A stretch of DNA of 64,000 nucleotides from Prevotella sp. (GCA_017554105.1 JAFZIY010000019.1:1-64000), one strand, 5' to 3'. Counted from the first letter of the stretch, positions 33,233-43,395 are shown. Numbers and translations: made by a program. The notes: generated from the letters alone by a model not told the origin.

Positions 33233-36200
33233 ATGAGTAATTCAAGACCTTTAAAAACTTTCTTGATGTCGCTGTTTTTGTTGTGTCTGTTCCCTCTGGG
33301 AATGGCAGCACAGGGCGTTGTACGCGGAACAGTGACTGATGAGGCTGGCGAACCAGTAATTGGTGCGACAGTCAAAGTACAGGGAAGCAATGAGGGAGCC
33401 ATTACCGATTTCGAAGGAAATTACAGCGTAAAGGCAGCCTCTAACGCTACTCTAAGTTTCTCCTATGTTGGTTATGTACCACAGGAGGTTAACGTAGGTG
33501 GAAGAAGCACCATCAATGTAACGATGGCTGAGGACAACACTACTCTGAACGACGTGGTTGTCATTGGTTACGGTACAATGAAGAAGAAACTGGTGACTGG
33601 TGCTACAGTTCAGGTTAAGGGTGAGGACATCGCCAAGCTGAACACCACCAATGCACTTGAGGCTATGCAGTCAAGCACCCCAGGTGTACAGATTACCCAA
33701 AGTTCTTCACAGCCAGGTAAGGGATACAATGTAGTTATCCGTGGTAAGGGTACTAATGGTGACACAGCTCCATTGTACGTTATCGACGGTGTTGTTGGAA
33801 GTCTCGACGGCATCAACCCCGCTGATATCGAGAGCATCGACGTTTTGAAGGATGCTGCTTCGGCTGCCATCTATGGTGCCCGTGCTGCAAACGGTGTTAT
33901 CCTCGTTACCACAAAGCAGGGTAAGGCTGGTAAGATCGAGCTCAGCTACAACGGCGCTATCGGTTGGTCTAACGTTTACAAGCGTCCACAGTTGCTCAAC
34001 GCTCAGCAGTACATGACTATCATGGACGAGTATTCTTTCAATACATCTGGCGCAAAGATGGACTGGGCAAACTCTGTTCCAGCAGATATTCTTGCCAAGG
34101 TTGCTGACGGTTGGCAGGGAACTGACTGGTGGGATGTATTTACGAACAAGAATGCTGTACAGCACAACCATTCTGTTACTTTGACCGGTGGTTCAGACCG
34201 TTCAAAGTTCATGGGTTCTTATACCTTTACTAGCAACGAAGGTATCATGGGTGCTGACATGGCTTCTTACTACAAGCGTCACACTGTTCGCTTCAACAGC
34301 GACCACGTACTCTTGAGAGTTAAGGACTTCGACGCTATCACCATCGGTGAGAACATCTCTATCGGTTATAACAAGAGCCACGACCTCGCTGAGGCTGGTA
34401 TGTACTGGAGTTATATCCACAGTCTGATGCAGGTCAATCCGCTTCTGCCACAGTATGATGACAATGGCAATGTTTACGATTACCAGAATGCTGATGGCGA
34501 AGTCACTCATGGTAAGGGGTGGCTTGGCGCTATGTTCAACAACCCATGGGAAAACCTTTCTAAGGGTGGTTTCAACTCTATGGCAGAGAGCCGCAACATC
34601 AATGCTGCTGCTACAGCATTCGTTGTTATCCAGCCGATTAAGGATTTGAAGTGGCGTACACAGTTCAACTACAACTGGGGTTCTGGTGCATATCGTAACT
34701 ATGAAGAACCACATAACGAAAACTCTCAGCCAACTCATGGTAGTTTTTATAGTATGAGCCAGAGCACTTGGTTTAATACCAACTGGTCTATTTTCAACAC
34801 TCTTACCTATGACCTCCCAATTTTCAATGGTCACAAGTTTACCGCCATGTTAGGTCAGAGTTTTGAGAGTACAGCATGGAGTACTAACCTCGGTGGAAGC
34901 AACAAGGTTGCTTATGGACAGCAGCTCGCTTCTTTAAGGGATTGGGATTCTGCATGGCTTTCGAACATCCTTCTTGAAAATGCAACTGACGCTACTCTGA
35001 CTGGTAGTCCAAACGATGAAGACTATCTCGCTTCTTGGTTCGGCCGTGTAAGCTGGGACTTCAATGAGACCTATATGGCAACCGTAACCGTACGTGCTGA
35101 TGGTTCAAGCCATTTCGCAGACGGTCATCGTTGGGGTTGGTTCCCATCAGTATCTGCTGGTTGGGTAATGACCAATGAGCCTTTCATGGAGAGCACAAAG
35201 AGTTGGATGGACTTCTTCAAACTCCGCGCATCTTGGGGACAGAACGGTAACTGTAATGTGGCTAAATACCAGTACATCTCTCCTATCATTTTGTCTAGCG
35301 TGGGCGGTTACAAGTTCGGTTCAGACTTGGCTACATCTGTTGCAGGTTCTCCAAACTCTGGAGCATACGCTAAGAATGTTCCTAACCCTGACCTTACATG
35401 GGAGACATCTGAGCAGCTCGACTTCGGTTTCGACGCTCGTTTCCTTAACAGCCGTCTGGGTGTAAACTTCGACTGGTATAGGAAGACTACAAAGGACTTG
35501 ATTATCCTTCGTGACCCTCAGTATGACTTAGGTAAGGAGTCTCCTTACTTCAATGGTGGTGACATCCGTAACACTGGTATTGAGCTCGCTGTTACATGGA
35601 ATGACAGAATTGGCAGTGACTTCAGATACAATGTGGGCGTGAACTTTGCTACTAATAAGAACAAGGTAATTCGCGTAAACAACTTGAACCACTATATTAA
35701 CGGTAATGGTGGTATCCTTTCACAGGGTACTGAATACATCTCACGTATGCAGGAAGGCTATCCTATCGGTTACTTCTACGGAATGTCTTACAGCGGTATC
35801 TGGCAGAATCAGGCACAGATCGACGCTGCACGTCAGGCAGGTAAGGCTGTTCTTGATGATGCACAGCCTGGTGACTGTATATGGGACGACTGGAATGGTG
35901 ACGGCCTTATTACTTACGCTGAGTCCTTTGACGCTGATGGCAATGACATTTGCGACCGCCATGAGATTGGTAATCCTAACCCAGACATTATGCTCGGTAT
36001 CAACCTCGGTTGCACATGGAAGGGCTTCGACTTTGCTATCAATGGTGCAGGTGCTTTCGGAATGCAGGTAATGCGTTCTTACCGTTCTTATAGTGATGCT
36101 CCTTATCAGAACTATGATACCTCTATCCTGAATCGTTGGTATGGTGAGGGCACCTCAAATGAAATGCCACGTATTTCAAGTACTGGTCATCCGAATACTA

Positions 36201-36475
36201 ACTGGAACTCTATACGTTATATGGAGGATGCTGACTACTTCAAGATCAAGACCGTTACTCTCGGTTACGACTTCAAGAATGTTTGGAAGAACTGTCCATT
36301 CCAGCAACTCCGTCTCTATGTTCAGGCTCAGAACCTCTGCACATTCACTGGTTACACTGGTCTCGATCCTGAGGTTGGTAACACTGGTGGTGACGTAACA
36401 TGGGCATCTGGTATTGACCTGGGTCTCTATCCACCATCTCGTACTTTCCTGATTGGTGCAAGTATCAAGTTCTAA
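33233..36475 (+). CDS. SusC-like TonB-dependent outer-membrane transporter
   Basis: Glycan importer of the outer membrane, 1080 residues. Signal peptide (to GMAAQG), carboxypeptidase-D-like domain (VVRGTVTDEAGEPVIGATVKV, about residues 28-115), the SusC box with TonB motif near LNDVVVIGYG (about 105-114), plug domain (VIRGKGTNGDTAPLYVIDGV to VILVTTKQGK) and a 22-strand barrel ending in SIKF. All parts are present, so it should be functional. It pairs with the SusD gene 29 bases downstream and the surface lipoprotein at 38432. Substrate is unknown; the leftward GH43/esterase operon next door suggests a hemicellulose or arabinan. Confidence 0.95.
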   Translation: MSNSRPLKTFLMSLFLLCLFPLGMAAQGVVRGTVTDEAGEPVIGATVKVQGSNEGAITDFEGNYSVKAASNATLSFSYVGYVPQEVNVGGRSTINVTMAEDNTTLNDVVVIGYGTMKKKLVTGATVQVKGEDIAKLNTTNALEAMQSSTPGVQITQSSSQPGKGYNVVIRGKGTNGDTAPLYVIDGVVGSLDGINPADIESIDVLKDAASAAIYGARAANGVILVTTKQGKAGKIELSYNGAIGWSNVYKRPQLLNAQQYMTIMDEYSFNTSGAKMDWANSVPADILAKVADGWQGTDWWDVFTNKNAVQHNHSVTLTGGSDRSKFMGSYTFTSNEGIMGADMASYYKRHTVRFNSDHVLLRVKDFDAITIGENISIGYNKSHDLAEAGMYWSYIHSLMQVNPLLPQYDDNGNVYDYQNADGEVTHGKGWLGAMFNNPWENLSKGGFNSMAESRNINAAATAFVVIQPIKDLKWRTQFNYNWGSGAYRNYEEPHNENSQPTHGSFYSMSQSTWFNTNWSIFNTLTYDLPIFNGHKFTAMLGQSFESTAWSTNLGGSNKVAYGQQLASLRDWDSAWLSNILLENATDATLTGSPNDEDYLASWFGRVSWDFNETYMATVTVRADGSSHFADGHRWGWFPSVSAGWVMTNEPFMESTKSWMDFFKLRASWGQNGNCNVAKYQYISPIILSSVGGYKFGSDLATSVAGSPNSGAYAKNVPNPDLTWETSEQLDFGFDARFLNSRLGVNFDWYRKTTKDLIILRDPQYDLGKESPYFNGGDIRNTGIELAVTWNDRIGSDFRYNVGVNFATNKNKVIRVNNLNHYINGNGGILSQGTEYISRMQEGYPIGYFYGMSYSGIWQNQAQIDAARQAGKAVLDDAQPGDCIWDDWNGDGLITYAESFDADGNDICDRHEIGNPNPDIMLGINLGCTWKGFDFAINGAGAFGMQVMRSYRSYSDAPYQNYDTSILNRWYGEGTSNEMPRISSTGHPNTNWNSIRYMEDADYFKIKTVTLGYDFKNVWKNCPFQQLRLYVQAQNLCTFTGYTGLDPEVGNTGGDVTWASGIDLGLYPPSRTFLIGASIKF

Positions 36476-36490
36476 TTGATAATTGATAAT
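36474..36490 (+). repeat. TAATTGA-type repeat between SusC and SusD
   Basis: AATTGATAATTGATAAT starts within the SusC stop codon region and fills most of the gap to SusD. Confidence 0.6.
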
Positions 36491-36504
36491 AGAAAAAGAT
36501 AATT

Positions 36505-38412
36505 ATGAAAAAATATATTTTGTCATCGTTGGCTGTTCTCGCGACAGCAACAATGTTCACATCATGCAACGACATGCTGGATACAGACCCTCGTAAGACT
36601 GAGGTTACCGATGCTGTCTTCCCAGGTAAGGTTGCAGATGTAGAATCTGAACTTTCAGCAACCTATGCTATCATGAATACCATGGGTGGCGGCGACTCTG
36701 ATAACCAGAATATCTTCTTCTGGTGGGAGGTTATGTCAGACGACTGCTACGGTAGTGGCGGTCTGCAGGACAACAAGGTAAAGTCTCTCCACCACCTTGT
36801 AGAGATGAGTGTTAATCAGTATGCAGAGCCTTACAAGCTTCTCTATGGCGGTATTGCTCGTGCCACTACTACTATTGAGACTATCAACAATGTGCCTTGG
36901 AAATCAGAGCAGCAGGCTCTGCGTAATCAGCTCCTTGGCGAGGCTTATTTCATGCGCGGTCTTTACTACCTCTGGCTTACCCAGTTGTTCGGTGACGTGC
37001 CTTTGATTACATCTTCTGTCATTACTCCAGAAATGGAAGAGGAGTCTGACGCTGCAACGCAAATCTTCCCACAGATTCTCTCTGATATGGTTTCTGGAAA
37101 GACTCTCATGGGTACCGACAGGGGACATGGTGACGGACACGCCAATAAGTATGTTGCTGAGGCTTTCATTGCCCGTGCGTATATGTTCTGGGCAGGTTTC
37201 TACCAGGGCGTTGGCGAACTCGCTACCGGTTCTGCTCCAGCCATTGACCTTGTTGAGCAGGAGGGATGTAACGTAGCATCTCTTTCTAAGGACGATGTTA
37301 TCTCAGGTCTTAAGGACATTTATAACAATGGTGGTTACAAACTTTGCGAGGACTTCCGTTCACTTTGGCAGTACTCTAATAGTTTACTTTGGTCTGAGGC
37401 GTGGGATGCTGAAGGTCATGCATACGAGTTCATCAAGGATATGAAGCGTGAGAACTGCTTCGACCAGCCAGGCATGGGTAACGGCAACACCGAGGAACTC
37501 TTCCAGATTCAGTTCATGAATGCATCTTCTTGGAATATCAGTGGTTCATACAACGCTCAGCGTATGTATTCTAACTACATTTCAGTATTCTGGGGTCTTC
37601 GTAATGGTTCAACCGCACAGAATGGTGACCGTAACTTCACTTATCCATTCAACCAGGGATGGGGTCAGGGTACTCCTTCATGCAATATCTGGGACGACTG
37701 GACAGCAGCAGAGAAAAGTGGTGGTGCAGGTAATGAATATACTGACCTCCGTAAGAAGGCTTCTTTGATTGACCTTGACGCAGAACTTGAATCCTATACC
37801 TATGAGAAGGACGACTGTGAGGAGTCTGGCTATTCTGTAAAGAAGTATGCTGAGGTTAACCTTGATGCAAACGATGCAAACAATAAGACTTGGTGGGGTA
37901 AGTGTGAAGGATACTCCAGCAGTTCACTTGGAAACGAAATGCAAGGTGACCACTTCGAGGACTTCTACCTGATGCGTTATTCTGACGTTCTCCTGATGCT
38001 CACTGAGCTCACTGGTGATGCTCAGTACATGAACATAGTTCAGCGTCGTGCTGGTGTTCCTGAGACTGCTTACTCTTTGAAGGCAGTTCAGGATGAGCGT
38101 CGTTGGGAGTTCGCATTCGAAGGACTTCGCTTCAACGATATGCGTCGTTGGACAGGTAAGGATTGCTCTAACAGCCAGTATGCTCCTAATGCTCTTCAGG
38201 CTCAGCGCGGCAAGCAGATTATTTGCTTGGGCGACAAGGCTAACAAGCGTACAATGGAACACATGACATGCTCTTGGACCAAGCGTTATACCGACACCAA
38301 CGGCTTCTTGGCTAAACCTCAGTCTGAGATTACTGTGAAGAATGGTAAACTCAAGCAGAACGCAGGTTGGGATGCTGCTAATCCTGAGACACAATATAAG
38401 ACACTTTATTAA
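36505..38412 (+). CDS. SusD-like surface glycan-binding lipoprotein
   Basis: Outer-membrane lipoprotein partner of the SusC at 33233, 635 residues. The lipobox is FTSC (MKKYILSSLAVLATATMFTSCND). SusD/RagB features are EAYFMRGLYYLWLTQLFGDVPL (TPR-like helix), LMRYSDVLLMLTEL and RRWEFAFEGLRFNDMRRW near the C-terminus. It forms the lid of the pedal-bin transporter. Acidic residues soon after the Cys (NDMLD) fit surface export. Confidence 0.94.
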   Translation: MKKYILSSLAVLATATMFTSCNDMLDTDPRKTEVTDAVFPGKVADVESELSATYAIMNTMGGGDSDNQNIFFWWEVMSDDCYGSGGLQDNKVKSLHHLVEMSVNQYAEPYKLLYGGIARATTTIETINNVPWKSEQQALRNQLLGEAYFMRGLYYLWLTQLFGDVPLITSSVITPEMEEESDAATQIFPQILSDMVSGKTLMGTDRGHGDGHANKYVAEAFIARAYMFWAGFYQGVGELATGSAPAIDLVEQEGCNVASLSKDDVISGLKDIYNNGGYKLCEDFRSLWQYSNSLLWSEAWDAEGHAYEFIKDMKRENCFDQPGMGNGNTEELFQIQFMNASSWNISGSYNAQRMYSNYISVFWGLRNGSTAQNGDRNFTYPFNQGWGQGTPSCNIWDDWTAAEKSGGAGNEYTDLRKKASLIDLDAELESYTYEKDDCEESGYSVKKYAEVNLDANDANNKTWWGKCEGYSSSSLGNEMQGDHFEDFYLMRYSDVLLMLTELTGDAQYMNIVQRRAGVPETAYSLKAVQDERRWEFAFEGLRFNDMRRWTGKDCSNSQYAPNALQAQRGKQIICLGDKANKRTMEHMTCSWTKRYTDTNGFLAKPQSEITVKNGKLKQNAGWDAANPETQYKTLY

Positions 38413-38431
38413 TATTTAGAAAGGAAAGAAT

Positions 38432-39214
38432 ATGAAAAAGATATTTTTGTTATTTGCCGCAGCATGTGCGCTTGTAGCTTGCGATCCTGTTCATGAGGAT
38501 ATAGGCAATGCTGGCCACATCACTCTTGACGAGCTCTTAGCGAAGACTTCTGTGACTGTTGATGTCGATCCTGCTACTGGCGTGAATGGAAATCAGATTT
38601 TCTGTTCAACCTCTGCCCCTGTCAATGCAAGGTGGGATATTGACGGCAAGTCTTTCGTAAACAATTATGCATGGAAGAAGATGAAGGTTAATAAGGATGA
38701 TAATGGTAATTATGAGGACACTCCATATACCGTTCTCCTGACCGCTCTTTGTGCAGATGGTACAGTGCTCACTCATGAGTTCCCTGTTACTTGTTCGACT
38801 ATCACTAATGCACTTGAGAAGATTTATATCTTCGGTAGTGCTGATAATGACTCACCTGCTGTCCTCGGTCCTGGTGACGCAGCTGCTGGACGTTTCAGCG
38901 ATGGTGAAGGTAAATTCTTCCCATACCTTTCTGATGATGTTTACTTTGGTAAGAAGACCCTTATCTTTGATATCATCGCAGCAGAGGAAGGTCCGTTCAT
39001 CTGGGGTTCAGACGTTGGTTGTACTTGCCGCGTAATGAACGGTTGGTGGAGCGCTACTTATGCAGACAACGTACCACTTTCTGTAGGTCTGTGGGAACTT
39101 CCTATCACCGATGCCATGGCTGCTGATTGTGCCAAGGGCGGCGACAGCAAAGACTTGGACATCTTGATGACCCGTGGCTCTATTACAGTTAAGTCTGTTT
39201 ACTATGAGGAGTAA
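38432..39214 (+). CDS. SusE/F-position surface lipoprotein, 260 aa
   Basis: Lipoprotein (MKKIFLLFAAACALVACDP, lipobox LVAC) in the place where PULs encode a surface glycan-binding protein. The N-terminal part (TSVTVDVDPATGVNGNQIFCSTSAPVNARWDIDG) looks like a PKD/Ig-type domain. The C-terminal part (IYIFGSADNDSP onward, with FIWGSDVGCTCRVMNGWWSA) looks like a sugar-binding beta-sandwich. No catalytic motif. Located 20 bases after SusD and before a strong terminator, so it closes the operon. Its glycan is unknown. Confidence 0.82.
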   Translation: MKKIFLLFAAACALVACDPVHEDIGNAGHITLDELLAKTSVTVDVDPATGVNGNQIFCSTSAPVNARWDIDGKSFVNNYAWKKMKVNKDDNGNYEDTPYTVLLTALCADGTVLTHEFPVTCSTITNALEKIYIFGSADNDSPAVLGPGDAAAGRFSDGEGKFFPYLSDDVYFGKKTLIFDIIAAEEGPFIWGSDVGCTCRVMNGWWSATYADNVPLSVGLWELPITDAMAADCAKGGDSKDLDILMTRGSITVKSVYYEE

Positions 39215-39241
39215 TCATTCCTTATCAGTATAATTAACATT

Positions 39242-39274
39242 AGGCTGACTCAATAAAATGAGTCAGCCTTTTTT
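39242..39274 (+). terminator. Terminator of the SusCD operon
   Basis: A perfect 11-bp stem, AGGCTGACTCA with TGAGTCAGCCT, loop ATAAAA, then a run of T. Confidence 0.9.
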
Positions 39275-39275
39275 G

Positions 39276-39309
39276 GCCTCCTCCTTCCTCCCCCTGGGGG
39301 GAGGGAGCT
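39276..39309. repeat. GC-rich palindromic repeat
   Basis: GGCCTCCTCCTTCCTCCCCC followed by TGGGGGGAGGGAG is another member of the CCCCTCC..GGAGGGG family, placed just after the terminator. Confidence 0.6.
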
Positions 39310-39411
39310 TGTCATTATCCAAATCGGATAATCTTTTATAGATAATTGCTTGGGTTTAGGAAAGGATAAGGGCTAATTTTCTTCGTCTCAGCAAAAAAAG
39401 AAGTATTTTCT

Positions 39412-39441
39412 TTGTTTTGCCCTCTACTTTTCGTAAATTTG
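39412..39441 (+). promoter_or_regulatory. Promoter of the triplicated membrane/CxxCH module
   Basis: TTG at 39412-39414, 19 bases, then TAAATTTG at 39434-39441; ATG at 39471. It is the only promoter with a good match ahead of the six-gene run to 48742. Confidence 0.68.
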
Positions 39442-39470
39442 CATCGTTATAAAGATAAGTTTAACTACCT

Positions 39471-41264
39471 ATGGAAAAGAACTATCTAAACAAAGTAACT
39501 AAGCCCATTCTCTATGTAAGCCTGCTGGCTTTCATTATATTTGCCTTATACATATTATATATTAATAAGGAGGTACTCTATACCGCACATGACCGTTCCG
39601 AGTTCATCTACGGAGCACCATTCTTCAATACCCTCATGTCGAAGCCTTTCGGCCTGATGCAGTACGTGGGAGCCTGGCTCACACAACTCTTCTATAATCC
39701 TGTATTAGGTGCTGGCGTGCTGGTGGCTATCTGGGTGATGATATTCTATGTGGGTGCTAAGGCATTCCGGTTAAAGGGAGGCGCCCTTGCGCTGATGCTC
39801 TTGCCTGTTGCCTGTCTGCTCACATCGGTTGTCGATTTGGGATATTGGGTTTATATCTCTTCAATCAGAGGTTATTGGTTCTCGCAGTCGGTAGGCTATC
39901 TTGTTATGCTGCTGCTGTTGTGGGCAGCACGAAGTACCCCACGCAAATGGCATCTCTTATGGTATGTATTGGGCTTTTGCCTCTATCCAATATTAGGATG
40001 GTTCGCCTTGCTCTTCGTGCTTTGTCTGGTGGTTGCCGAGAAACCAACATGGCGTGAACTTATAGGCATTGTCTTGCTTATCTTTACCGCCAGCATCTGG
40101 CACACTCAACTCTATTCGAATCTAAAATTCGATGATGTCATGCTGGCAGGGCTGCCTCGTTTCGAAACGCCAAGCGACAGTACAGGACGCCTTTCAATCC
40201 CGTTTTGGGTGCTTGGTGCATTATCTATACTCATTCCATTGCTTAGGCGTTTGGGGGATTGGTCGTTTGGTCGTTTGGTTGTGCCAGTGGTTTGTGTTGT
40301 TGCAGGTATTGTCTTTACTTGTTCGTTCATGTTCCGCGACCAGAACTACATTGACGAGATGCGCATGGTGCGCTATGCCGAGGACGATAACTGGAAGGAA
40401 ATCCTAAGTATGGTAGAGGAGAACAAGAAGCCAACCTGTACGATGGTATTTCTAAAGAACATTGCCTTGATGAACGAAGGCGGGTTGCTTGACCGCTCGT
40501 TTAAGAGTGGTAACATCAGTTTCCCAATCACTAACCCCGATGTTCTCCACGTCACCCTTTTGGAAATAGCCTCTCCATTGGTATATTACAACTACGGAAT
40601 GATGAATGAAGCCATCCGTTTGAGTTTCGAAAATGCAATACAAAGAGGCTTTTCACCCTTCTACTTGAAGATGCTCTCTCGCTGTGCCAAGGTTACAGGA
40701 GAGAATAAACAGTTGGAACGCTATACCACAATACTGAATCATCATCCGTTCTACCGAAACTGGCAGCCGGCACCAGTCTCGGCAAAGGTAAAGGAACTGC
40801 AAAAGTCATACCCCGATGAAGTCACTGGTGTTGAGAACAGCGATAGTTATCTTGTCAACAGCATGTGCTTTTGGTATGAAACTGACAGTAAAGTGGCTTC
40901 GGAACAGGCATTGTTCTACTCCATGATACGTTGTGACTCCCATTGCTTCTGGTCATCGCTGCGTAAATACTTGAAATTGCACGAGGGAGATTTATTCCCT
41001 GTGCATGCGCAGGAGGCTTATATCATATACATGGATAAGGCTCCAGAGGAGAAACGCATGATGATTCCCGTTGAAGAGACGGTTTACAAGCGCTACATAA
41101 AACTATTGGATGTTATGGCGAAACTGGTAAAGCCAGGAAAGACTCTTGGACAGGTTGCAGAAGAAATGCGCGGAGAATGGGGAGATACTTATTGGTTCTA
41201 CTACTTCTTTGGAAGACAATATTCTAATACAGTTGAAAGAAAAGAAAACGAAGTTCAATCGTAA
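39471..41264 (+). CDS. Polytopic membrane protein with soluble helical C-terminus, module copy 1
   Basis: Unknown function; it resembles the family annotated DUF6057 in Bacteroidota (from memory). About nine membrane segments fill residues 10-285, then a soluble region (from FRDQNYIDEMRMVRYAEDDNW) that looks like TPR-type helical repeats to residue 597. Paralogues at 42786 and 46012 share LP or PGG-type loops, Q-(L/F)-F near residue 70 and the R-Y/D-x6-W-(K/N/G)-x-IL motif that opens the soluble part. The gene carries the in-frame DNA repeat for DWSFGRLVV at 40255-40290. It is followed after 7 bases by the CxxCH lipoprotein gene, so the pair probably works together at the inner membrane/periplasm. 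Confidence 0.82.
   Translation: MEKNYLNKVTKPILYVSLLAFIIFALYILYINKEVLYTAHDRSEFIYGAPFFNTLMSKPFGLMQYVGAWLTQLFYNPVLGAGVLVAIWVMIFYVGAKAFRLKGGALALMLLPVACLLTSVVDLGYWVYISSIRGYWFSQSVGYLVMLLLLWAARSTPRKWHLLWYVLGFCLYPILGWFALLFVLCLVVAEKPTWRELIGIVLLIFTASIWHTQLYSNLKFDDVMLAGLPRFETPSDSTGRLSIPFWVLGALSILIPLLRRLGDWSFGRLVVPVVCVVAGIVFTCSFMFRDQNYIDEMRMVRYAEDDNWKEILSMVEENKKPTCTMVFLKNIALMNEGGLLDRSFKSGNISFPITNPDVLHVTLLEIASPLVYYNYGMMNEAIRLSFENAIQRGFSPFYLKMLSRCAKVTGENKQLERYTTILNHHPFYRNWQPAPVSAKVKELQKSYPDEVTGVENSDSYLVNSMCFWYETDSKVASEQALFYSMIRCDSHCFWSSLRKYLKLHEGDLFPVHAQEAYIIYMDKAPEEKRMMIPVEETVYKRYIKLLDVMAKLVKPGKTLGQVAEEMRGEWGDTYWFYYFFGRQYSNTVERKENEVQS
40248..40290 (+). repeat. TTGGTCGTTTGG repeat in coding sequence
   Basis: TTGGTCGTTTGGTCGTTTGG is read as WSFGRLV. 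The same DNA repeat, in the same frame, occurs twice in the paralogous gene at 43213-43256. Confidence 0.6.
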
Positions 41265-41271
41265 GAAAACA

Positions 41272-42759
41272 ATGAAAAGATATATATCCTCATACATCGT
41301 ATTGCTGGGCTTTGCCGTGATGTTCCTTTCATCGTGCGCAAATCATCCCTCTGTGCCCTCTGACGCCTCTGCGTCCTCTGTGCTACCACCTATTTTCCCC
41401 GATTATTGCGATGTTACGGTGCCATGTAATATTGCGCCGCTCAACTTCATTCTCCCTGCTGACCAGTACGAAGAGTGCGTGGCACGTATTACTACTCCTG
41501 ATGGTAAGCAGCAGACATATGGCAATGGTGTGAAGGTGCAGATACAAGAGGATGAATGGCGCGATATGCTCGATGCCTCGAAGGGCAAGAGCATAAAGGT
41601 AGAGGTATGGGGCCAGAAAGACGGTAAATGGCTGTCGTTCAACCCGTTTGTGATACATGTGGCAAAAGAGCCTATCGATGAATATGTGTCTTATCGCCTT
41701 ATCGAACCATCGTATGTGGCATGGGACTTCATGGAGATTGCCCAGCGTAACCTCACCACGTTCGAGGAGACACAGATATTCAATAACGAGATTACCTGTA
41801 ATGACAAGGAAAAAGGCCAGTGCATCAACTGCCACAGTTATCAGAACTACAAGACTGACAATATGCTCTTCCATGTGAGAAAGGCGAATGGAGGAACTGT
41901 CATTGTGAACGACGGTAAGGTTACGAAAGTAGACATGAAGCGTGACTATACCATTTCTGGAGGTGTCTATCCGGCATGGCATCCTACCGCCAAACTCGTA
42001 GCCTTCTCGACCAACCTGACACGACAGGGATTTCATACGGAAAATCATAACAAGATTGAGGTTTACGATCAGAAAAGCGACTTGATTCTATATGATGTGG
42101 TGACCGACTCGGTGAGCATCGTCAGCAACGATTCCACTCTCTTGGAGGTCTATCCTACATGGTCGCCCGATGGCAAATATCTCTATTACTGCAAGTCTGT
42201 TCCGCTTCCTGAAGAAATGCGTGACAAGGATATCGCATCTACATACTCGAAAATACAATACAACCTCTATCGCCGTTCGTTTGACGTGGCAACACATGGT
42301 TTCGGCGATGAGGAACTCGTATATGATGCAGCATCACAGGATAAGAGTGCCACATTGCCACGTATCAGTCCCGATGGCCACTATCTGCTGTTTGCTCTGG
42401 GGCAGTATGGGTGTTTCCATATCAGACACAGTGATGCCGACATTGTTTGTATGCCGCTCGATAATCAGGTCTCTTCAGACATTGACCTAACCGGTCTTAA
42501 CAGCGAAGGCTTTGCTGATAGTTACCCGACCTGGTCGAGCAACGGACATTGGATCATGACTTCCAGTCGTAGGGGTGATGGCAACTTCAGCCGTATCTAT
42601 TTTGCCTATTTCAACAACGGAAAAGTGGAAAAGGCCTTCCTCATGCCGCAGGAAGACCCTGAACATGACACCTACCGTCTGAAGTGTTATAACCGTCCTG
42701 AGTTCATGGTAGAGCCAGTCAAAATAAGCGTCGCAGAGTTCAGCCGTGTGTTCGACTGA
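41272..42759 (+). CDS. Lipoprotein with CxxCH heme motif and PD40/TolB-like propeller, copy 1
   Basis: Predicted lipoprotein (lipobox LSSC after FAVMF), 495 residues. After an N-terminal beta domain with the shared PPIFPDYCDVTVPCNIAPLNF block, it has a single c-type heme motif C-I-N-C-H (about residue 185), with a conserved His 12 residues later (H in FHVR) that could be the second axial ligand. The rest is a propeller of PD40/TolB-like blades, with repeats such as YPAWHPTAKLVAFSTN, YPTWSPDGKYLYYC, LPRISPDGHYLLFA and YPTWSSNGHWIMTSSRRGDGNF. The role is unknown; heme-dependent redox or binding at the cell envelope is inferred. The ATG at 41272 is used because earlier frames overlap the upstream gene. 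Paralogues are at 44492 and 47273. Confidence 0.85.
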   Translation: MKRYISSYIVLLGFAVMFLSSCANHPSVPSDASASSVLPPIFPDYCDVTVPCNIAPLNFILPADQYEECVARITTPDGKQQTYGNGVKVQIQEDEWRDMLDASKGKSIKVEVWGQKDGKWLSFNPFVIHVAKEPIDEYVSYRLIEPSYVAWDFMEIAQRNLTTFEETQIFNNEITCNDKEKGQCINCHSYQNYKTDNMLFHVRKANGGTVIVNDGKVTKVDMKRDYTISGGVYPAWHPTAKLVAFSTNLTRQGFHTENHNKIEVYDQKSDLILYDVVTDSVSIVSNDSTLLEVYPTWSPDGKYLYYCKSVPLPEEMRDKDIASTYSKIQYNLYRRSFDVATHGFGDEELVYDAASQDKSATLPRISPDGHYLLFALGQYGCFHIRHSDADIVCMPLDNQVSSDIDLTGLNSEGFADSYPTWSSNGHWIMTSSRRGDGNFSRIYFAYFNNGKVEKAFLMPQEDPEHDTYRLKCYNRPEFMVEPVKISVAEFSRVFD

Positions 42760-43060
42760 AAACTTGTCAACTCGTTAACTTGTAAATGAAACATATACAT
42801 TATATATATACTCTCCTTTTCGGTGTGGCGGTCCTTCTCTTTTTCGGGCTGGCCTATCCGCATCATCTGCATTATCAGGAGCAGTATCAGCTTTTCCTTT
42901 TCGATAACACATACGTGTGGGACATCGTCAGGCTGCCAGGTGGCGTTGCCGACCTGCTGGGACGCTTCTGTACACAGTTTTTCCTTTATGCCTGGGTGGG
43001 TGCCCTTATCATTGCGCTTCTGCTCTCTGCGGTGCAACTCCTGACACTCCGCCTCCTCAA

Positions 43061-43095
43061 CTATCAATTATCCATTATCCATTATCCATTATTAT
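43061..43095 (+). repeat. TTATCCA repeat in the membrane gene
   Basis: TATCAATTATCCATTATCC and further copies are read as NYQLSIIHYPLLY. Intergenic relatives are the TAATTGA repeats. Confidence 0.55.
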
Positions 43096-43375
43096 ATGCT
43101 CTGAGCTTTGTACCCTCGTTCCTGCTCTGGCTCTTCCTCCTCGACGAGAATGCGCTATTGGGTGGTGTATGGGCAGTCCTGCTCACACTTCTCGCCTCAT
43201 GGATAATGAGTTGGTCGTTTGGGAGATTGGACGTTTGGTCGTTTGGGGGTTGGGGTAAAGCGTTGCGCCTCATTATCCTCTTTGCCGCCATTCCTATACT
43301 CTATTGGATTGTGGGCCCCATCTGCGTACTATTCTTCCTCCTGCAGGTTCTTAATCCCATAAGTTTCGCATCCTC

Positions 43376-43395
43376 TCAAAGTTCAAAGTTCAATT
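43376..43395 (+). repeat. TTCAAAG repeat at the frameshift
   Basis: CAAAGTTCAAAGTTCAA marks the point where the reading frame of the copy-2 membrane protein changes. Similar TTGAACATTGAA repeats lie at 54990-55010 and 61917-61955. Confidence 0.6.
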
